DNA of 64,000 bases from Pectobacterium polaris (lineage in GTDB: Bacteria; Pseudomonadota; Gammaproteobacteria; Enterobacterales; Enterobacteriaceae), in NCBI RefSeq assembly GCF_002307355.1, contig NZ_CP017481.1:4464001-4528000 (forward strand), in the 5' to 3' direction. Shown here in pieces: positions 50,210 through 59,683 of the stretch; position 1 is the first letter of the stretch; every line of letters starts with the position of its first letter. The position numbers were made by a program, and so were the translations under genes. The notes beneath the pieces were generated by a model that did no database searches, was not told the DNA's origin, and saw only the letters and a program-made list of their open reading frames with translations.

Positions 50210-50850
50210 GATTTGACTGGCTGTGGTCGCAGAGCGATAAGATCCTTAATCTATTGTTGTGGCACTGTTATTTGTCCGTTACACCGATCGTGATTGGCCT
50301 ACTGCTCGCGATTCCCGTTGGCTGGGCGATATATAACATGCCCAAAGCAAAGGGCATCATTCTCAATCTCTTTGGCCTGCTGTATACCGTTCCGTCGCTG
50401 GCGCTATTTGTACTGTTACCGCCACTACTCAATACGCGCATTCTCGACCCAATAAATGTGGTCGTGGCGCTAACCATTTACAGCTTTGCTTTGCTGGTCA
50501 GAACCGTGTGTGACGGGCTGGATTCGATCTCTACCGAGACTCGACAATCTGCTTTTGCGCTGGGTTACAAACCTATGCAGCAGTTTCTCCAAATCGACCT
50601 TCCCCTTGCTGTACCGGTTATCGGTTCTGGGCTGCGTGTCGCGGTCGTCTCCAACGTCAGCATTGTGTCCGTCGCAGCGCTGATCGGCGTGCCACAGCTA
50701 GGCGCACTATTTACTCAGGGATTTCAGTTGCAGTTTCTCACGCCGATCATTGCAGGGATCGTGCTCTGTATCGCACTCGCCTTTGCGTTGGACTCGCTGG
50801 TGGTCATCATGACCCGCGCATTGAGTCGCTGGCAGCCGAAAAGGGGATAA
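50206..50850 (+). CDS. OpuC-type ABC transporter permease 1
   Basis: A 214-residue inner-membrane permease with about six segments and the pattern of OpuCB/YehW-type proteins (LLYTVPSLALFVLLPPLL; the EAA-like loop TRQSAFALGYKPMQQFLQI). The start overlaps the ATPase stop by ATGA. It pairs with the second permease encoded 4 bases downstream, the usual two-permease layout of OpuC systems. Confidence 0.88.
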   Translation: MRFDWLWSQSDKILNLLLWHCYLSVTPIVIGLLLAIPVGWAIYNMPKAKGIILNLFGLLYTVPSLALFVLLPPLLNTRILDPINVVVALTIYSFALLVRTVCDGLDSISTETRQSAFALGYKPMQQFLQIDLPLAVPVIGSGLRVAVVSNVSIVSVAALIGVPQLGALFTQGFQLQFLTPIIAGIVLCIALAFALDSLVVIMTRALSRWQPKRG

Positions 50851-50853
50851 TCA

Positions 50854-51534
50854 ATGTCTGAATGGTTTTTTGATCTCAGCCACTGGTACGGCGATGAAGG
50901 CATTGCCTTCCTCCTGTTACAGCACGTGGGTTACAGCGCTGCGGCACTGGCGACTGCCATCATCATTGCCTTCCCGATTGGCTGCTATACCGGCCACACC
51001 GGCAAGGGAGAGGCGCTACTTATCGGCACCACAAACGCCCTGCGGTCGCTTCCCTCATTTGGCTTGATTATTTTGCTGGTGATCCTGCTCGCGGGGTATT
51101 TCGAATCGGATATGGCCTTCGTCCTGCCCTGCATCATCGTGCTGGTGCTGCTGGCGCTGCCTCCGGTCGTGCTCGGGATACACACCGGTATTCGTTCCGT
51201 CGATCCCAGCGTCCATGACGCCGCCAGAGGAATCGGGCTAACGCCGCTTCAGTTACTCATTCAGGTGGAATTACCCTGTGCGACCCCTCTGATTATTTCA
51301 GGTATCCGCAGCGCCGCCTTACAGATCGTTTCTACGGCAACCATTGCCGCCTACGTTTCTCTCGGAGGATTGGGTCGCCTGATTATTGACGGCCGGGCAG
51401 CAAATGATTTCGCGCAAATGACAGCCGGTGCGGTGCTTGTCGCACTGCTGGCCCTGATCATCGACATATTCTTCTCTCTTTCAGAGAGATTCGTGGTCTC
51501 TCCGGGGATTTCCCGGCGAACTAAAAATCAATGA
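50854..51534 (+). CDS. OpuC-type ABC transporter permease 2
   Basis: A 226-residue permease with about six segments (NALRSLPSFGLIILLVILL; EAA-like loop VHDAARGIGLTPLQLLIQ). It is the partner of the permease encoded just upstream. Fifteen C-terminal residues are basic and cytoplasmic. The binding-protein gene follows after 30 bases. Confidence 0.88.
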   Translation: MSEWFFDLSHWYGDEGIAFLLLQHVGYSAAALATAIIIAFPIGCYTGHTGKGEALLIGTTNALRSLPSFGLIILLVILLAGYFESDMAFVLPCIIVLVLLALPPVVLGIHTGIRSVDPSVHDAARGIGLTPLQLLIQVELPCATPLIISGIRSAALQIVSTATIAAYVSLGGLGRLIIDGRAANDFAQMTAGAVLVALLALIIDIFFSLSERFVVSPGISRRTKNQ

Positions 51535-51564
51535 CGTTTAGTCCTTTTTACAGAAGGTAACAAG

Positions 51565-52449
51565 ATGAATATTAAAAAACGCTATTTCACGTTGTTCAGC
51601 GCCACCATTCTGTCTGTCGCGTCTTCTGTCTGGGCTGCTGACGCCAACCAGAAAGTGATTATTGGATCGGCGGATTTTCCAGAAAACCAGCTGCTGGCAA
51701 CCATTTATGCTGGCGCACTGGAAGCACAAAACATTCCAGTGGAGAAAAAGCTCAACATCGGTAGTCGTGAAGTCTATATTCCCGCACTGTTAGATGGCTC
51801 GATTAATGTGATCCCAGAATACAGTGGTGCACTGCTGAGCTATTTAGACGAAAAAAATCAGGCGCACAGCTCGGAAGATGTCATACGAGAATTGGAGAAA
51901 AAACTGCCGGAAAAAGTGAAAATGCTCACGCCCGCCGCCGCGCAAAACAGCGACATACTGGCCGTGACAAAGAAGACCGCTGACAAATACAACCTGAAAA
52001 CGATTGACGACCTTAAACCTATTGCCGGTGAACTGGTGCTTGGCGGCCCCGCTGAATGGAAAACCCGTCACGAAGGCGTTTCCGGTCTGCGTGACGTTTA
52101 TGGCCTGCAATTCAAAAGCTTCAAAGTACTCGATGTCGCGGGCCCGCTGACGCTGACTGCCCTGAAAAATAACCAAATTCAGGTCGCTGACCTCACCTCC
52201 ACTACCCCTGAAATCAAAAAAGATCACCTCGTGGCCTTGGTCGACACAAAACACCTGTTTGCCGCGCAGAATATCGTGCCTATCGTTGCCAGTAGCACAT
52301 TGAACCCGACCATAGAAAGTACGCTGAACAAAATTTCTGCCCAGTTAACCACTGAAGATTTGATTGCCATGAACGAACAGCTCGCTGAATTCGTCAGTAT
52401 TGATGATGTCGCTCACCAATGGCTCGTTAAACAAGGGCTTAGCAAGTAA
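51565..52449 (+). CDS. OpuC/OsmF-type substrate-binding protein
   Basis: A 294-residue periplasmic binding protein with a signal peptide cleaved near SSVWAADA (about residue 24). The mature start KVIIGSADFPENQLLATIYA and the block IPEYSGALLSYL are typical of the OpuAC/OsmF/EgtU class, whose members bind choline, betaines or ergothioneine in an aromatic or polar cage. AGAAGG precedes the ATG. The lyase gene starts 14 bases later, which ties the transported compound to the lyase substrate. Confidence 0.88.
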   Translation: MNIKKRYFTLFSATILSVASSVWAADANQKVIIGSADFPENQLLATIYAGALEAQNIPVEKKLNIGSREVYIPALLDGSINVIPEYSGALLSYLDEKNQAHSSEDVIRELEKKLPEKVKMLTPAAAQNSDILAVTKKTADKYNLKTIDDLKPIAGELVLGGPAEWKTRHEGVSGLRDVYGLQFKSFKVLDVAGPLTLTALKNNQIQVADLTSTTPEIKKDHLVALVDTKHLFAAQNIVPIVASSTLNPTIESTLNKISAQLTTEDLIAMNEQLAEFVSIDDVAHQWLVKQGLSK

Positions 52450-52463
52450 GGAACCGTTCCGAA

Positions 52464-54044
52464 ATGACGATAGATACCCATTTTCCCATGCAGAATCATG
52501 ATGTGGTCACGTTAGGCAGAGCTGAAACCACGATCGAAGAGTTGGTGCGCATTGCTGATGGCTCACGGGTACAGCTTGATCCCGAGGCGCTGGCGCACAT
52601 GGATAACGTCAGCCGTTATATACACAACGCCATTGCCGAGGGAAAAGTCATCTACGGCTTAACGACAGGCGTAGGCGATCTGGTGACCGAACGTTTGTCA
52701 GCCAACCAAATCGCCGATGTGCAATTGGATATGCTGCGTAGCCATGCTTGCGGGATGGGGCCAGATTTATCGGTACGGGAAGTCAGGGCGATGATGGCCG
52801 TGATGCTGAAATCGCTCTTGCAGGGATACAGCGGCGTTAACGCGGAACTCGCGCAGCGGATAGCCCATATGCTGAACAATCAGGTAACGCCCTGGTCGCC
52901 CGCCGGTGGCTCCGTAGGCTACCTGATTGCCACCGCGCACATCGGGTTATCTGTGTTTGGCGAAGGGCAATGCTGGTATCAAGGGCAGCGATTACCCTCC
53001 GCCGAGGCACTGGAAAAGGCGGGGATTGCACCGCGCATTCCAGGGCCGCGTGAAGGCCATGCGCTGATTAGCGGAACCTATGAAATTACTGCACTGGCCT
53101 GTCTGGCAGTGCAAGGTTTCACACAGCTATTACCTGTGGCAGATATGGCGGGTGGCATGTGTCTGGAGGCGCTGAAAGGCAATACTCGCGGTTATGATGC
53201 ACGGCTGCATGCACTTCGTCCCCATGATGGACAGCAGGAAACGGCGCGTATTTTGCGCCACTTGCTCAGTGATAGCGACATTCTTGAACGTTACCGCGAC
53301 CATCGAGTACAGGATGCGCTCAGCTTACGGTGTATCCCCCAGATCCACGGGGCGGTACGCGACCAACTGCGGCATTGCCACCATATCGTGACTACCGAGT
53401 TGAATTCGGTCACCGATAACCCGGTGTTTTTAATCGAAGAAGAGGAACTCGTCATTTTACCTGGCGGCAACGGACATGGCGCACCACTCGCGCTGGCTCT
53501 CGACGCGCTGGCCATAGCAATAGCTCAAATCAGCACTGCCTCACAAGCACGTTCAGACCGCATCACTAATGCCCATCTCAGCGGACTACCCGCCTTTCTG
53601 ATGGGAAAAAACGGGGCAAACTCTGGGATGATGATCCCTCCGTATGTTGCTGCCGCACTAGCAGGGGATAATCGCAGTCTGGCGGCACCCGCTAGCGTGC
53701 ATACCGTATCCACCTGCGCGGGTCAGGAAGACCATATCAGCATGGGCGTGTCATCGGCGCGTAAGGCCATAAAGGCCGTGGAAAATGCCGTCGATATCGT
53801 GGCAATCGAATTGCTTTGCGCCAGCCAAGCGATTGAGTTTCACCGGCCGCTACGGGCCTCGGTGGGAACGGAACTGACGCTGTCGTTAATTCGCCAGAAT
53901 GTGGCGTTTCGCGAAACCGACACCGCACTGTATCCAGACATGCACGCGATCAGGGATCTGATTTCTCACGGTGAATTGAGTAAACAGCTCTGTTCACTTA
54001 TCACGGAGAGAACGGCTAATGGATGCCATTCAGCCGCGAAATAG
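52464..54044 (+). CDS. Histidase-like lyase without the MIO triad, candidate trimethylhistidine/ergothioneine lyase
   Basis: A 526-residue protein of the aromatic amino-acid ammonia-lyase fold. Family blocks are clear: YGLTTGVGDL (Y64, like HAL Tyr53), MLRSHACGMG (H94), TELNSVTDNPVF and QEDHISMG (E422). But where histidase has GSVGASGDLAPLAH this protein reads GSVGYLIATAH (residues 149-159): the three residues that cyclise to the MIO cofactor are missing. In addition LNGT is LISGT (S203 for Asn195), and the essential Tyr280 in DPYSLRC is leucine (L286 in DALSLRC). MIO-less relatives are known as ergothionases, which eliminate trimethylamine from ergothioneine. With the quaternary-amine importer upstream and canonical HutU nearby, I infer a lyase for hercynine or ergothioneine. 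It would otherwise be annotated hutH. Confidence 0.85.
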   Translation: MTIDTHFPMQNHDVVTLGRAETTIEELVRIADGSRVQLDPEALAHMDNVSRYIHNAIAEGKVIYGLTTGVGDLVTERLSANQIADVQLDMLRSHACGMGPDLSVREVRAMMAVMLKSLLQGYSGVNAELAQRIAHMLNNQVTPWSPAGGSVGYLIATAHIGLSVFGEGQCWYQGQRLPSAEALEKAGIAPRIPGPREGHALISGTYEITALACLAVQGFTQLLPVADMAGGMCLEALKGNTRGYDARLHALRPHDGQQETARILRHLLSDSDILERYRDHRVQDALSLRCIPQIHGAVRDQLRHCHHIVTTELNSVTDNPVFLIEEEELVILPGGNGHGAPLALALDALAIAIAQISTASQARSDRITNAHLSGLPAFLMGKNGANSGMMIPPYVAAALAGDNRSLAAPASVHTVSTCAGQEDHISMGVSSARKAIKAVENAVDIVAIELLCASQAIEFHRPLRASVGTELTLSLIRQNVAFRETDTALYPDMHAIRDLISHGELSKQLCSLITERTANGCHSAAK

Positions 54045-54114
54045 CCCCCGAAGAGACATCACTGACATAGGCAATGCGACCAGACGACCGGGAGATAAAC
54101 AGATAAACGATAGG

Positions 54115-54684
54115 CTAACTGCCGGAGGTGACGGGCTCAATCATGACGCAGGCGAAGATCTGGGTCGGTTGAGCACTCACCACCACCGTCGCAGGGGTGT
54201 CGATCAATAGACTGTCATAATGGTGCAGGAAGTGACGCTCGCCATCGACATTGACTTCAAGCGCATGACCCGCGTTGAACAGGAGCAATGAGCCTTGTTT
54301 AAGGCTCCACTCTCCGCTGTTCACCCAATGCACCGAGGCCTGTGTCGTTTTAGCATCATAGATAACATTGAAATCCAGAAGCGGGCCGCCGACAACATCA
54401 CAGAAAACGTCGCTGTCGCCGTTAAAATCGGTGGGCTGAAATGTGGGGATCAATACGCTGCGCTCACCATCAACGGCCAGGAACATCCCTTCCCCTTCCA
54501 GTACGCTGATATTACGCTGGTACCCGGTAAAACGAGAAAACGGTCCGGCATCACGAATCGTAGCCACCGACACACGCCAGTCATACTGTTCCGTGGCGGG
54601 ATAGCGGTACACTTCTTGTGTCACCCCCAGCCCATTCTTCCAGCGCATTTCCAGGTAGTTGATGTAAGGTAACCGCGTGGTCAT
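54115..54684 (-). CDS. hutD: HutD-family protein
   Basis: A 189-residue bicupin-like protein of the HutD/Ves family (MRWKNGLGVTQEVYRYP, the N-terminal family signature). HutD is conserved in hut operons of many bacteria and has been proposed to limit the pathway, but its biochemistry is not settled. The ATG overlaps the hutC stop, so it is co-translated with the regulator. Confidence 0.88.
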   Translation of the reverse strand: MTTRLPYINYLEMRWKNGLGVTQEVYRYPATEQYDWRVSVATIRDAGPFSRFTGYQRNISVLEGEGMFLAVDGERSVLIPTFQPTDFNGDSDVFCDVVGGPLLDFNVIYDAKTTQASVHWVNSGEWSLKQGSLLLFNAGHALEVNVDGERHFLHHYDSLLIDTPATVVVSAQPTQIFACVMIEPVTSGS

Positions 54685-55439
54685 TTGCGCATAATACCTT
54701 CCAGTCGGTAGCGCGATCCGGGATAGACCAAACGCACGCTAGTAACAATTTTTTTATCCTGCCGTCCCGTCCAAGTGCGACGATTCACCTGTAAGCACGG
54801 CGTATGCTCATCAATTTCCAGATACGCACACTCCACTCTGGTGATATTCACCGCCTCAATAATATGCTCCCCTTCAACGATAGGCGCGATGGAGCAGAGG
54901 TAGGCATTCGGCGTGATACGGGTGAAATCCTGCTGCAAATAGTCGGGCACAACCAGCGTATTCACCAACCGGTCTTCTAGCATCACTGGTACACCATTTT
55001 CATAATGGCAAATCAGTGAATGAAACAGACGGCTGCCTTTCGACAAATTAAACGCCGATGCCTGCTGGGCATCCGCATACACTTGGGTGAGTTCAAGCAC
55101 CCGTGCATGATGGCGATGCCCACGGCTGGCTATCTCATCAGCGATGTTATTGATTTCCAGAAGCGCGGATTGCCCACGAATTTCTGAGACAAAGGTACCG
55201 ACACCTTGCATACGTACCAGTAATCCTTCCGCAGTCAGTTCCCGCAAAGCACGATTAATGGTCATCCGGCTGTAACCAAACTGATTCACCAGTTCACTTT
55301 CGGAGGGCACACGGTAATTAACAGGCCAGACTCCACTATGAATGTTGGTCTTGATCATACTTTTCACCCTTTCATAGAAGGGGGCGGGCTGATCCAGATG
55401 ATCCTCACCTACTGTTTTAAAAACGTCGCTTTGCGCCAT
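54681..55439 (-). CDS. hutC: Histidine-utilisation repressor HutC
   Basis: A 252-residue GntR-family regulator with an N-terminal winged helix (RVPSESELVNQFGYSRMTIN) and a C-terminal UTRA effector domain. HutC proteins are released from DNA by urocanate. MAQSDVFK at 55439 is chosen as start because GAGGAAG precedes it; the frame extends 48 codons further into the operator region without family similarity. Palindromes of the expected type lie before it, before hutF and before hutU. Confidence 0.9.
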   Translation of the reverse strand: MAQSDVFKTVGEDHLDQPAPFYERVKSMIKTNIHSGVWPVNYRVPSESELVNQFGYSRMTINRALRELTAEGLLVRMQGVGTFVSEIRGQSALLEINNIADEIASRGHRHHARVLELTQVYADAQQASAFNLSKGSRLFHSLICHYENGVPVMLEDRLVNTLVVPDYLQQDFTRITPNAYLCSIAPIVEGEHIIEAVNITRVECAYLEIDEHTPCLQVNRRTWTGRQDKKIVTSVRLVYPGSRYRLEGIMRK

Positions 55440-55488
55440 GACTGCTTCCTCATCCTGATGACCGTTAAAGTTTACTCTACGCGCAATT

Positions 55489-55518
55489 AGATGTATATAT
55501 ATGAACATGTATATACAT
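55489..55518. promoter_or_regulatory. HutC operators between hutC and hutF
   Basis: ATGTATATACAT at 55507-55518 is a perfect palindrome, and the half-matching GATGTATATATATG lies just left of it. The site is 29 bases from the hutF start and 68 from the hutC start, so one repressor can serve both. Confidence 0.78.
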
Positions 55519-55546
55519 TTGACAAATAAAAAACCGGAGTGGTGAC

Positions 55547-56914
55547 ATGACCGTATATTTTGCAGAAAAAGCCCTGTTGCCACAGGGGTGGGCGAATAAT
55601 GTCAAAATAACGCTCTCAGCAGAAGGCACCATCACATCGCTGGAAAGTGATAGCCTTCGGGACGAAAGCAGCATCCAACTTGACGGCTTTTTAGTTCCCG
55701 GTATGCCGAATCTCCATTCCCATGCTTTTCAGCGCGCGATGGCAGGATTAAGTGAAGTCATGGGCAATCCGGCCGACAGCTTCTGGACATGGCGAGATTT
55801 GATGTATCGACTGGTAGGGAAAATCACTCCTGAGCAGTTAGAAGTTATCGCCAGCTACCTGTATATCGAAATGCTGAAAGCTGGCTATACCTCTGTTGCC
55901 GAGTTTCATTACCTACACCACGACAAGAATGGGCAGCCCTACGCGCAACCTGCTGAACTCGCGCTACGTATCTCGCAGGCGGCGAACACCGCGGGTATTG
56001 GCCTGACGCTTCTACCGGTGCTCTATTCCTATTCCGGCTTTGGCGGGCAACCGGCTTCCTCGGAGCAGCGTCGGTTCATTAACGACACTGACCGTTATTT
56101 GGGGCTCTACGACAGTATCACCTCACAACTTGCCAATAATCCCATGCAGCGCACTGGACTTTGCTTTCACTCTCTTCGCGCGGTTACACCGGATCAAATG
56201 CGAACCGTGCTCGACTGTCACCCCCAAAAACAACCCATACATATTCATATCGCCGAGCAACAAAAAGAGGTGAACGACTGCATTGCCTGGTCTGGTCTGC
56301 GCCCCGTCGAGTGGTTATACCGCCATATGCCAGTGGATGAGCATTGGTGCCTGATCCACGCGACGCATATCACCGCAGAAGAAACCCGATTGATCGCGAC
56401 TTCAGGTGCAGTCGCAGGTCTGTGCCTGACGACCGAAGCGAACCTTGGCGATGGGATTTTTCCAGGGCAGGAATATGTCTCACAGCAGGGAAACTGGGGA
56501 ATTGGCTCCGATAGCCATATCAGCGTGAGCGCCAGTGAAGATTTACGTTGGTTTGAGTATGGGCAACGCCTGAATAAAAGGCGGCGTAACTTACTCCACC
56601 TGCCAGACGAACCATACATTGGCAATGTGCTTTACTCTGGTGCATTGCGAGGTGGTCGTATGGCACTGGGTCAACCGGTGGGCAAGCTCGCTGTGGGCGA
56701 ACGGGCCGATATGCTCGTGCTGGACAGCCGCGATCCTTTCCTTGCCACAGCCAACGATCGGGAACGCCTAAACCGCTGGATTTTCGCCTGCTCAACAAAT
56801 CCAATAAAAGATGTGATGGTCGGAGGGCGTTGGATCATCACTGATAAGCATCATGAAAAAGACGATGATGTAAGAGCATTATTCATTAAAGTAATGGAAA
56901 GCATCATCCACTAA
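55547..56914 (+). CDS. hutF: Formimidoylglutamate deiminase HutF
   Basis: A 455-residue amidohydrolase that removes ammonia from N-formimino-L-glutamate to give N-formyl-glutamate, the substrate of HutG. Zinc ligands lie in MPNLHSHAFQRAMAGL, IHIHIAEQ, HATHI and GSDSHISV. Together with HutG this defines the two-step (HutF-HutG) branch rather than the direct formiminoglutamase branch. GGAG precedes the ATG at 55547. Confidence 0.93.
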   Translation: MTVYFAEKALLPQGWANNVKITLSAEGTITSLESDSLRDESSIQLDGFLVPGMPNLHSHAFQRAMAGLSEVMGNPADSFWTWRDLMYRLVGKITPEQLEVIASYLYIEMLKAGYTSVAEFHYLHHDKNGQPYAQPAELALRISQAANTAGIGLTLLPVLYSYSGFGGQPASSEQRRFINDTDRYLGLYDSITSQLANNPMQRTGLCFHSLRAVTPDQMRTVLDCHPQKQPIHIHIAEQQKEVNDCIAWSGLRPVEWLYRHMPVDEHWCLIHATHITAEETRLIATSGAVAGLCLTTEANLGDGIFPGQEYVSQQGNWGIGSDSHISVSASEDLRWFEYGQRLNKRRRNLLHLPDEPYIGNVLYSGALRGGRMALGQPVGKLAVGERADMLVLDSRDPFLATANDRERLNRWIFACSTNPIKDVMVGGRWIITDKHHEKDDDVRALFIKVMESIIH

Positions 56915-56959
56915 TAGATTGATATATTTAAAATATCCGAGAAAAAATAGAATCATCAC

Positions 56960-56988
56960 GAGCAAGAGCCTCACAGGGGCTCTTGCTC
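56960..56988. terminator. Hairpin between hutF and galK
   Basis: GAGCAAGAGCC pairs perfectly with GGCTCTTGCTC around 7 bases. There is no strong T run on either side, yet the position between convergent genes suggests termination. Confidence 0.6.
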
Positions 56989-57005
56989 GGAGGCCGTATA
57001 AAGAC

Positions 57006-58169
57006 TTAACTCACACGCCCTGCACCGCCGGAGGCCTGACACAGATAGATGGACGGTTGAAGACCGGTACGCGCCGGATATTCCCGTTCAATCACCTGTT
57101 TAACTTCATCCGTCAGCGCCGAGGGGGTAAGGGCGACAATGCAGCCACCGAAACCGCCGCCAGTCATACGTACACCGCCCCGCTCACCGACATACTCCTG
57201 AATCAAATCCACCAGCGCATCGATCGGTGGCACGGTAATTTCAAAATCGTCGCGCATGGAGACATGCGATTCCGCCATTAGCGCAAACAAGCGATGCGCA
57301 TCCTGACGCGCCAGCGCATCGGCCGCTTCCAGCGTACGGCGGTTCTCGGTAATAACGTGTCGCGCACGGCGTACCGCTACCGGATCCAGCCCCTCGATTC
57401 CCGCTTCAAACTGTGCGAGGGAAACATCACGCAGCGCCTTGACGTTAAAGTGACGCGCCGCCGATTCACACTGCTGGCGTCGCGTGTTGTATTCGCTGTC
57501 CACCAGCCCACGGCGTACGTTGGAATTCACGATCAGGACGTCAACACCATCGAGCATACGCACAGAGCGCCCTTCCAGAGAGCGGCAGTCGATCAGCAGC
57601 GCCTGACCAACACGCCCTTGAGCGGAAATAAACTGATCCATAATGCCGCAGCTACAGCCAACAAAATCGTTTTCCGCCTGCTGGCCGTTTAGCGCCACAT
57701 CCAACTGGCTGATGTCCAGATTATTCAGCTCTTTGAACGTCTGCCCGATAGCCACCTCCAGCGAGGCCGATGAACTTAGCCCTGCGCCAGAAGGCACATT
57801 GCCGGAAACCACCATATCCATGCCGGTGATCGGCAGGCCACGCGCCTGCAAAAACTTCACCGTTCCACGGATATAGTTCGCCCAGGTGTAGTCTGGGTGA
57901 GGCACGATCTCTTTGGCGAGATCGAATTCATCCTGCTGGTTGTCAAAATCCACCGCGACCACCCGCACGATGCCATCCTGACGTATCGCCGCGCTGACCA
58001 CCGTCTGGTAATCGATAGCACAAGGCAAGACAAAACCATCGTTATAGTCGGTGTGCTCGCCAATCAGGTTGACCCGACCGGGAGCCTGAATAGCCGCGTG
58101 CGGCGCATAGCCAAATAATCGGACAAAAACAGACTCGGTTAACTGACGTAGAGAATCAATACGGCTCAT
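57006..58169 (-). CDS. galK: Galactokinase
   Basis: A 387-residue GHMP kinase that phosphorylates galactose at C1. The galactokinase signature [16 protein letters not shown], the P-loop [17 protein letters not shown] and the C-terminal [11 protein letters not shown] are all intact. It follows galT by 9 bases. There is no galE or galM beside it, unlike E. coli galETKM. Confidence 0.96.
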   Translation of the reverse strand: MSRIDSLRQLTESVFVRLFGYAPHAAIQAPGRVNLIGEHTDYNDGFVLPCAIDYQTVVSAAIRQDGIVRVVAVDFDNQQDEFDLAKEIVPHPDYTWANYIRGTVKFLQARGLPITGMDMVVSGNVPSGAGLSSSASLEVAIGQTFKELNNLDISQLDVALNGQQAENDFVGCSCGIMDQFISAQGRVGQALLIDCRSLEGRSVRMLDGVDVLIVNSNVRRGLVDSEYNTRRQQCESAARHFNVKALRDVSLAQFEAGIEGLDPVAVRRARHVITENRRTLEAADALARQDAHRLFALMAESHVSMRDDFEITVPPIDALVDLIQEYVGERGGVRMTGGGFGGCIVALTPSALTDEVKQVIEREYPARTGLQPSIYLCQASGGAGRVS

Positions 58170-58178
58170 AAAATGACC

Positions 58179-59219
58179 TCAAATTTGCTCACGAAAATGG
58201 ATATCACTCACGCTGCGTAAACGTTCAGCGGCCTGCTCTGCCGTCAGATCACGCTGCGCCTCAGCCAGCATTTCATAGCCGACCATAAATTTGCGCACGC
58301 TGGCGGAACGTAATAACGGGGGATAAAAATGGGCATGCAGTTGCCAATGTGCGATGTCATCACCTTTAAACGGCGCGCCATGCCACCCCATCGAATAGGG
58401 GAATGAACACTGGAACAAGTTGTCATAACGGCTGGTCAGCTTTTTCAGGATCAGTGCCAGATCGTCACGCTGAATGTCATTGAGCTGCGGCAACCGCTGT
58501 ACGGCGAATTTGGGCAGGACCAGCGTTTCAAACGGCCACGACGCCCAGTAAGGGACAACCGCTAGCCAGTGCTCCGTTTCCACCACGATGCGCGATCCGT
58601 CAGCCTGCTCGCGGCGAACATAGTCCAGCAGTAGCGGCGAACCGTGGCGGGAGAAATAGTCTCGCTGTTGTTCATCTTCACGCTGTACTTCGTTCGGCAG
58701 AAAATCGTTAGCCCAAACCTGCCCGTGCGGATGGGAATTGGAGCACCCCATCATCGTCCCTTTATTCTCAAAAACCTGAACCCACGGATACCGCTTGCCC
58801 AGTTCCTCGGTTTGATCGCTCCACGTATCGATCACCGCTTTCAGCGCTGGCAGCGAAAGCTGTGGCAGACTTTTACTGTGATCGGGAGAAAAACAGATGA
58901 CACGACTGACGCCACGAGCTTGCTGCACGCGGAAAAGCTCGTCGTCACCCGACGGTGCATCCGGCGTGTCCTCCATCAGAGCCGAGAAATCATTCGTAAA
59001 AACAAAGGTACCCTGATAGTGCGGGTTGATGTCGCCAGTAATGCGTTTATTACCCGCGCACAGATAGCAGGTCGGATCGTAAGGCGGTGGCGTAGCGCGA
59101 TCCGGTTCATCCTGCTGCCCTTGCCAGGGGCGCTTGGCGCGATGCGGAGAAACCAGAATCCACTCGCCTTTCAGCGGGTTAAAACGGCGATGCGGATGTT
59201 CAGTCGGCTCAAACTGCAT
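58179..59219 (-). CDS. galT: Galactose-1-phosphate uridylyltransferase
   Basis: A 346-residue HIT-superfamily enzyme of the Leloir pathway. The active-site [10 protein letters not shown] (His-Pro-His) and the zinc-binding cysteines in [11 protein letters not shown] are present. TGAGGAA precedes the ATG. It is the first gene of the galTK operon, with a GalR-type operator about 230 bases upstream in the region shared with galR. Confidence 0.95.
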   Translation of the reverse strand: MQFEPTEHPHRRFNPLKGEWILVSPHRAKRPWQGQQDEPDRATPPPYDPTCYLCAGNKRITGDINPHYQGTFVFTNDFSALMEDTPDAPSGDDELFRVQQARGVSRVICFSPDHSKSLPQLSLPALKAVIDTWSDQTEELGKRYPWVQVFENKGTMMGCSNSHPHGQVWANDFLPNEVQREDEQQRDYFSRHGSPLLLDYVRREQADGSRIVVETEHWLAVVPYWASWPFETLVLPKFAVQRLPQLNDIQRDDLALILKKLTSRYDNLFQCSFPYSMGWHGAPFKGDDIAHWQLHAHFYPPLLRSASVRKFMVGYEMLAEAQRDLTAEQAAERLRSVSDIHFREQI

Positions 59220-59445
59220 AAGCTATTCCTCAATACAAAACACAAATTCGGTACAACCGCGGCACCATCCGCAACCCATTGTAGGGCGCTAACAGTCCGT
59301 CAGAGATCTGGAAGAGGCATCAGGTCAGTCTGTAAACTCAGCCAGAAAAACCCCTTAATGTAATCAGTTTCACTATATGGCATGGATAAAATAGCTGTAA
59401 TAATGCTGAACAACGATAGCAAGCTATCGTTTAGCTACCACACAA

Positions 59446-59461
59446 GTGTAATCGGTTACCC
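59446..59461. promoter_or_regulatory. GalR-type operator between galT and galR
   Basis: GTGTAATCGGTTACCC follows the 16-bp GTGTAANCGNTTACAC operator with one mismatch. It can control both galTK and galR. Confidence 0.8.
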
Positions 59462-59683
59462 TAAATTTAAACCTCGGAATAGTATTTTGGAAGAGAGAAA
59501 TGACCGATGATTGTTGATAGCGATCACATAAGTACGGTCTGGATCAAAAAGGAAAGGTGGTCGGATAGGTAACATCGCCCAAAAACCTGTACATTTATAA
59601 ATATAAGTAATCGATTTTTTCTTTTAACTTGTGCGTTAGGCTACGGTCCGCCTCACCACGCATTTGACCGCTCAGGAATGCCA

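Noticed and set aside
52464..54044. Ordinary histidine ammonia-lyase HutH
   Set aside because: The context and overall similarity suggest it, but the MIO triad is absent and two further catalytic positions are changed, so the plain label would mislead.
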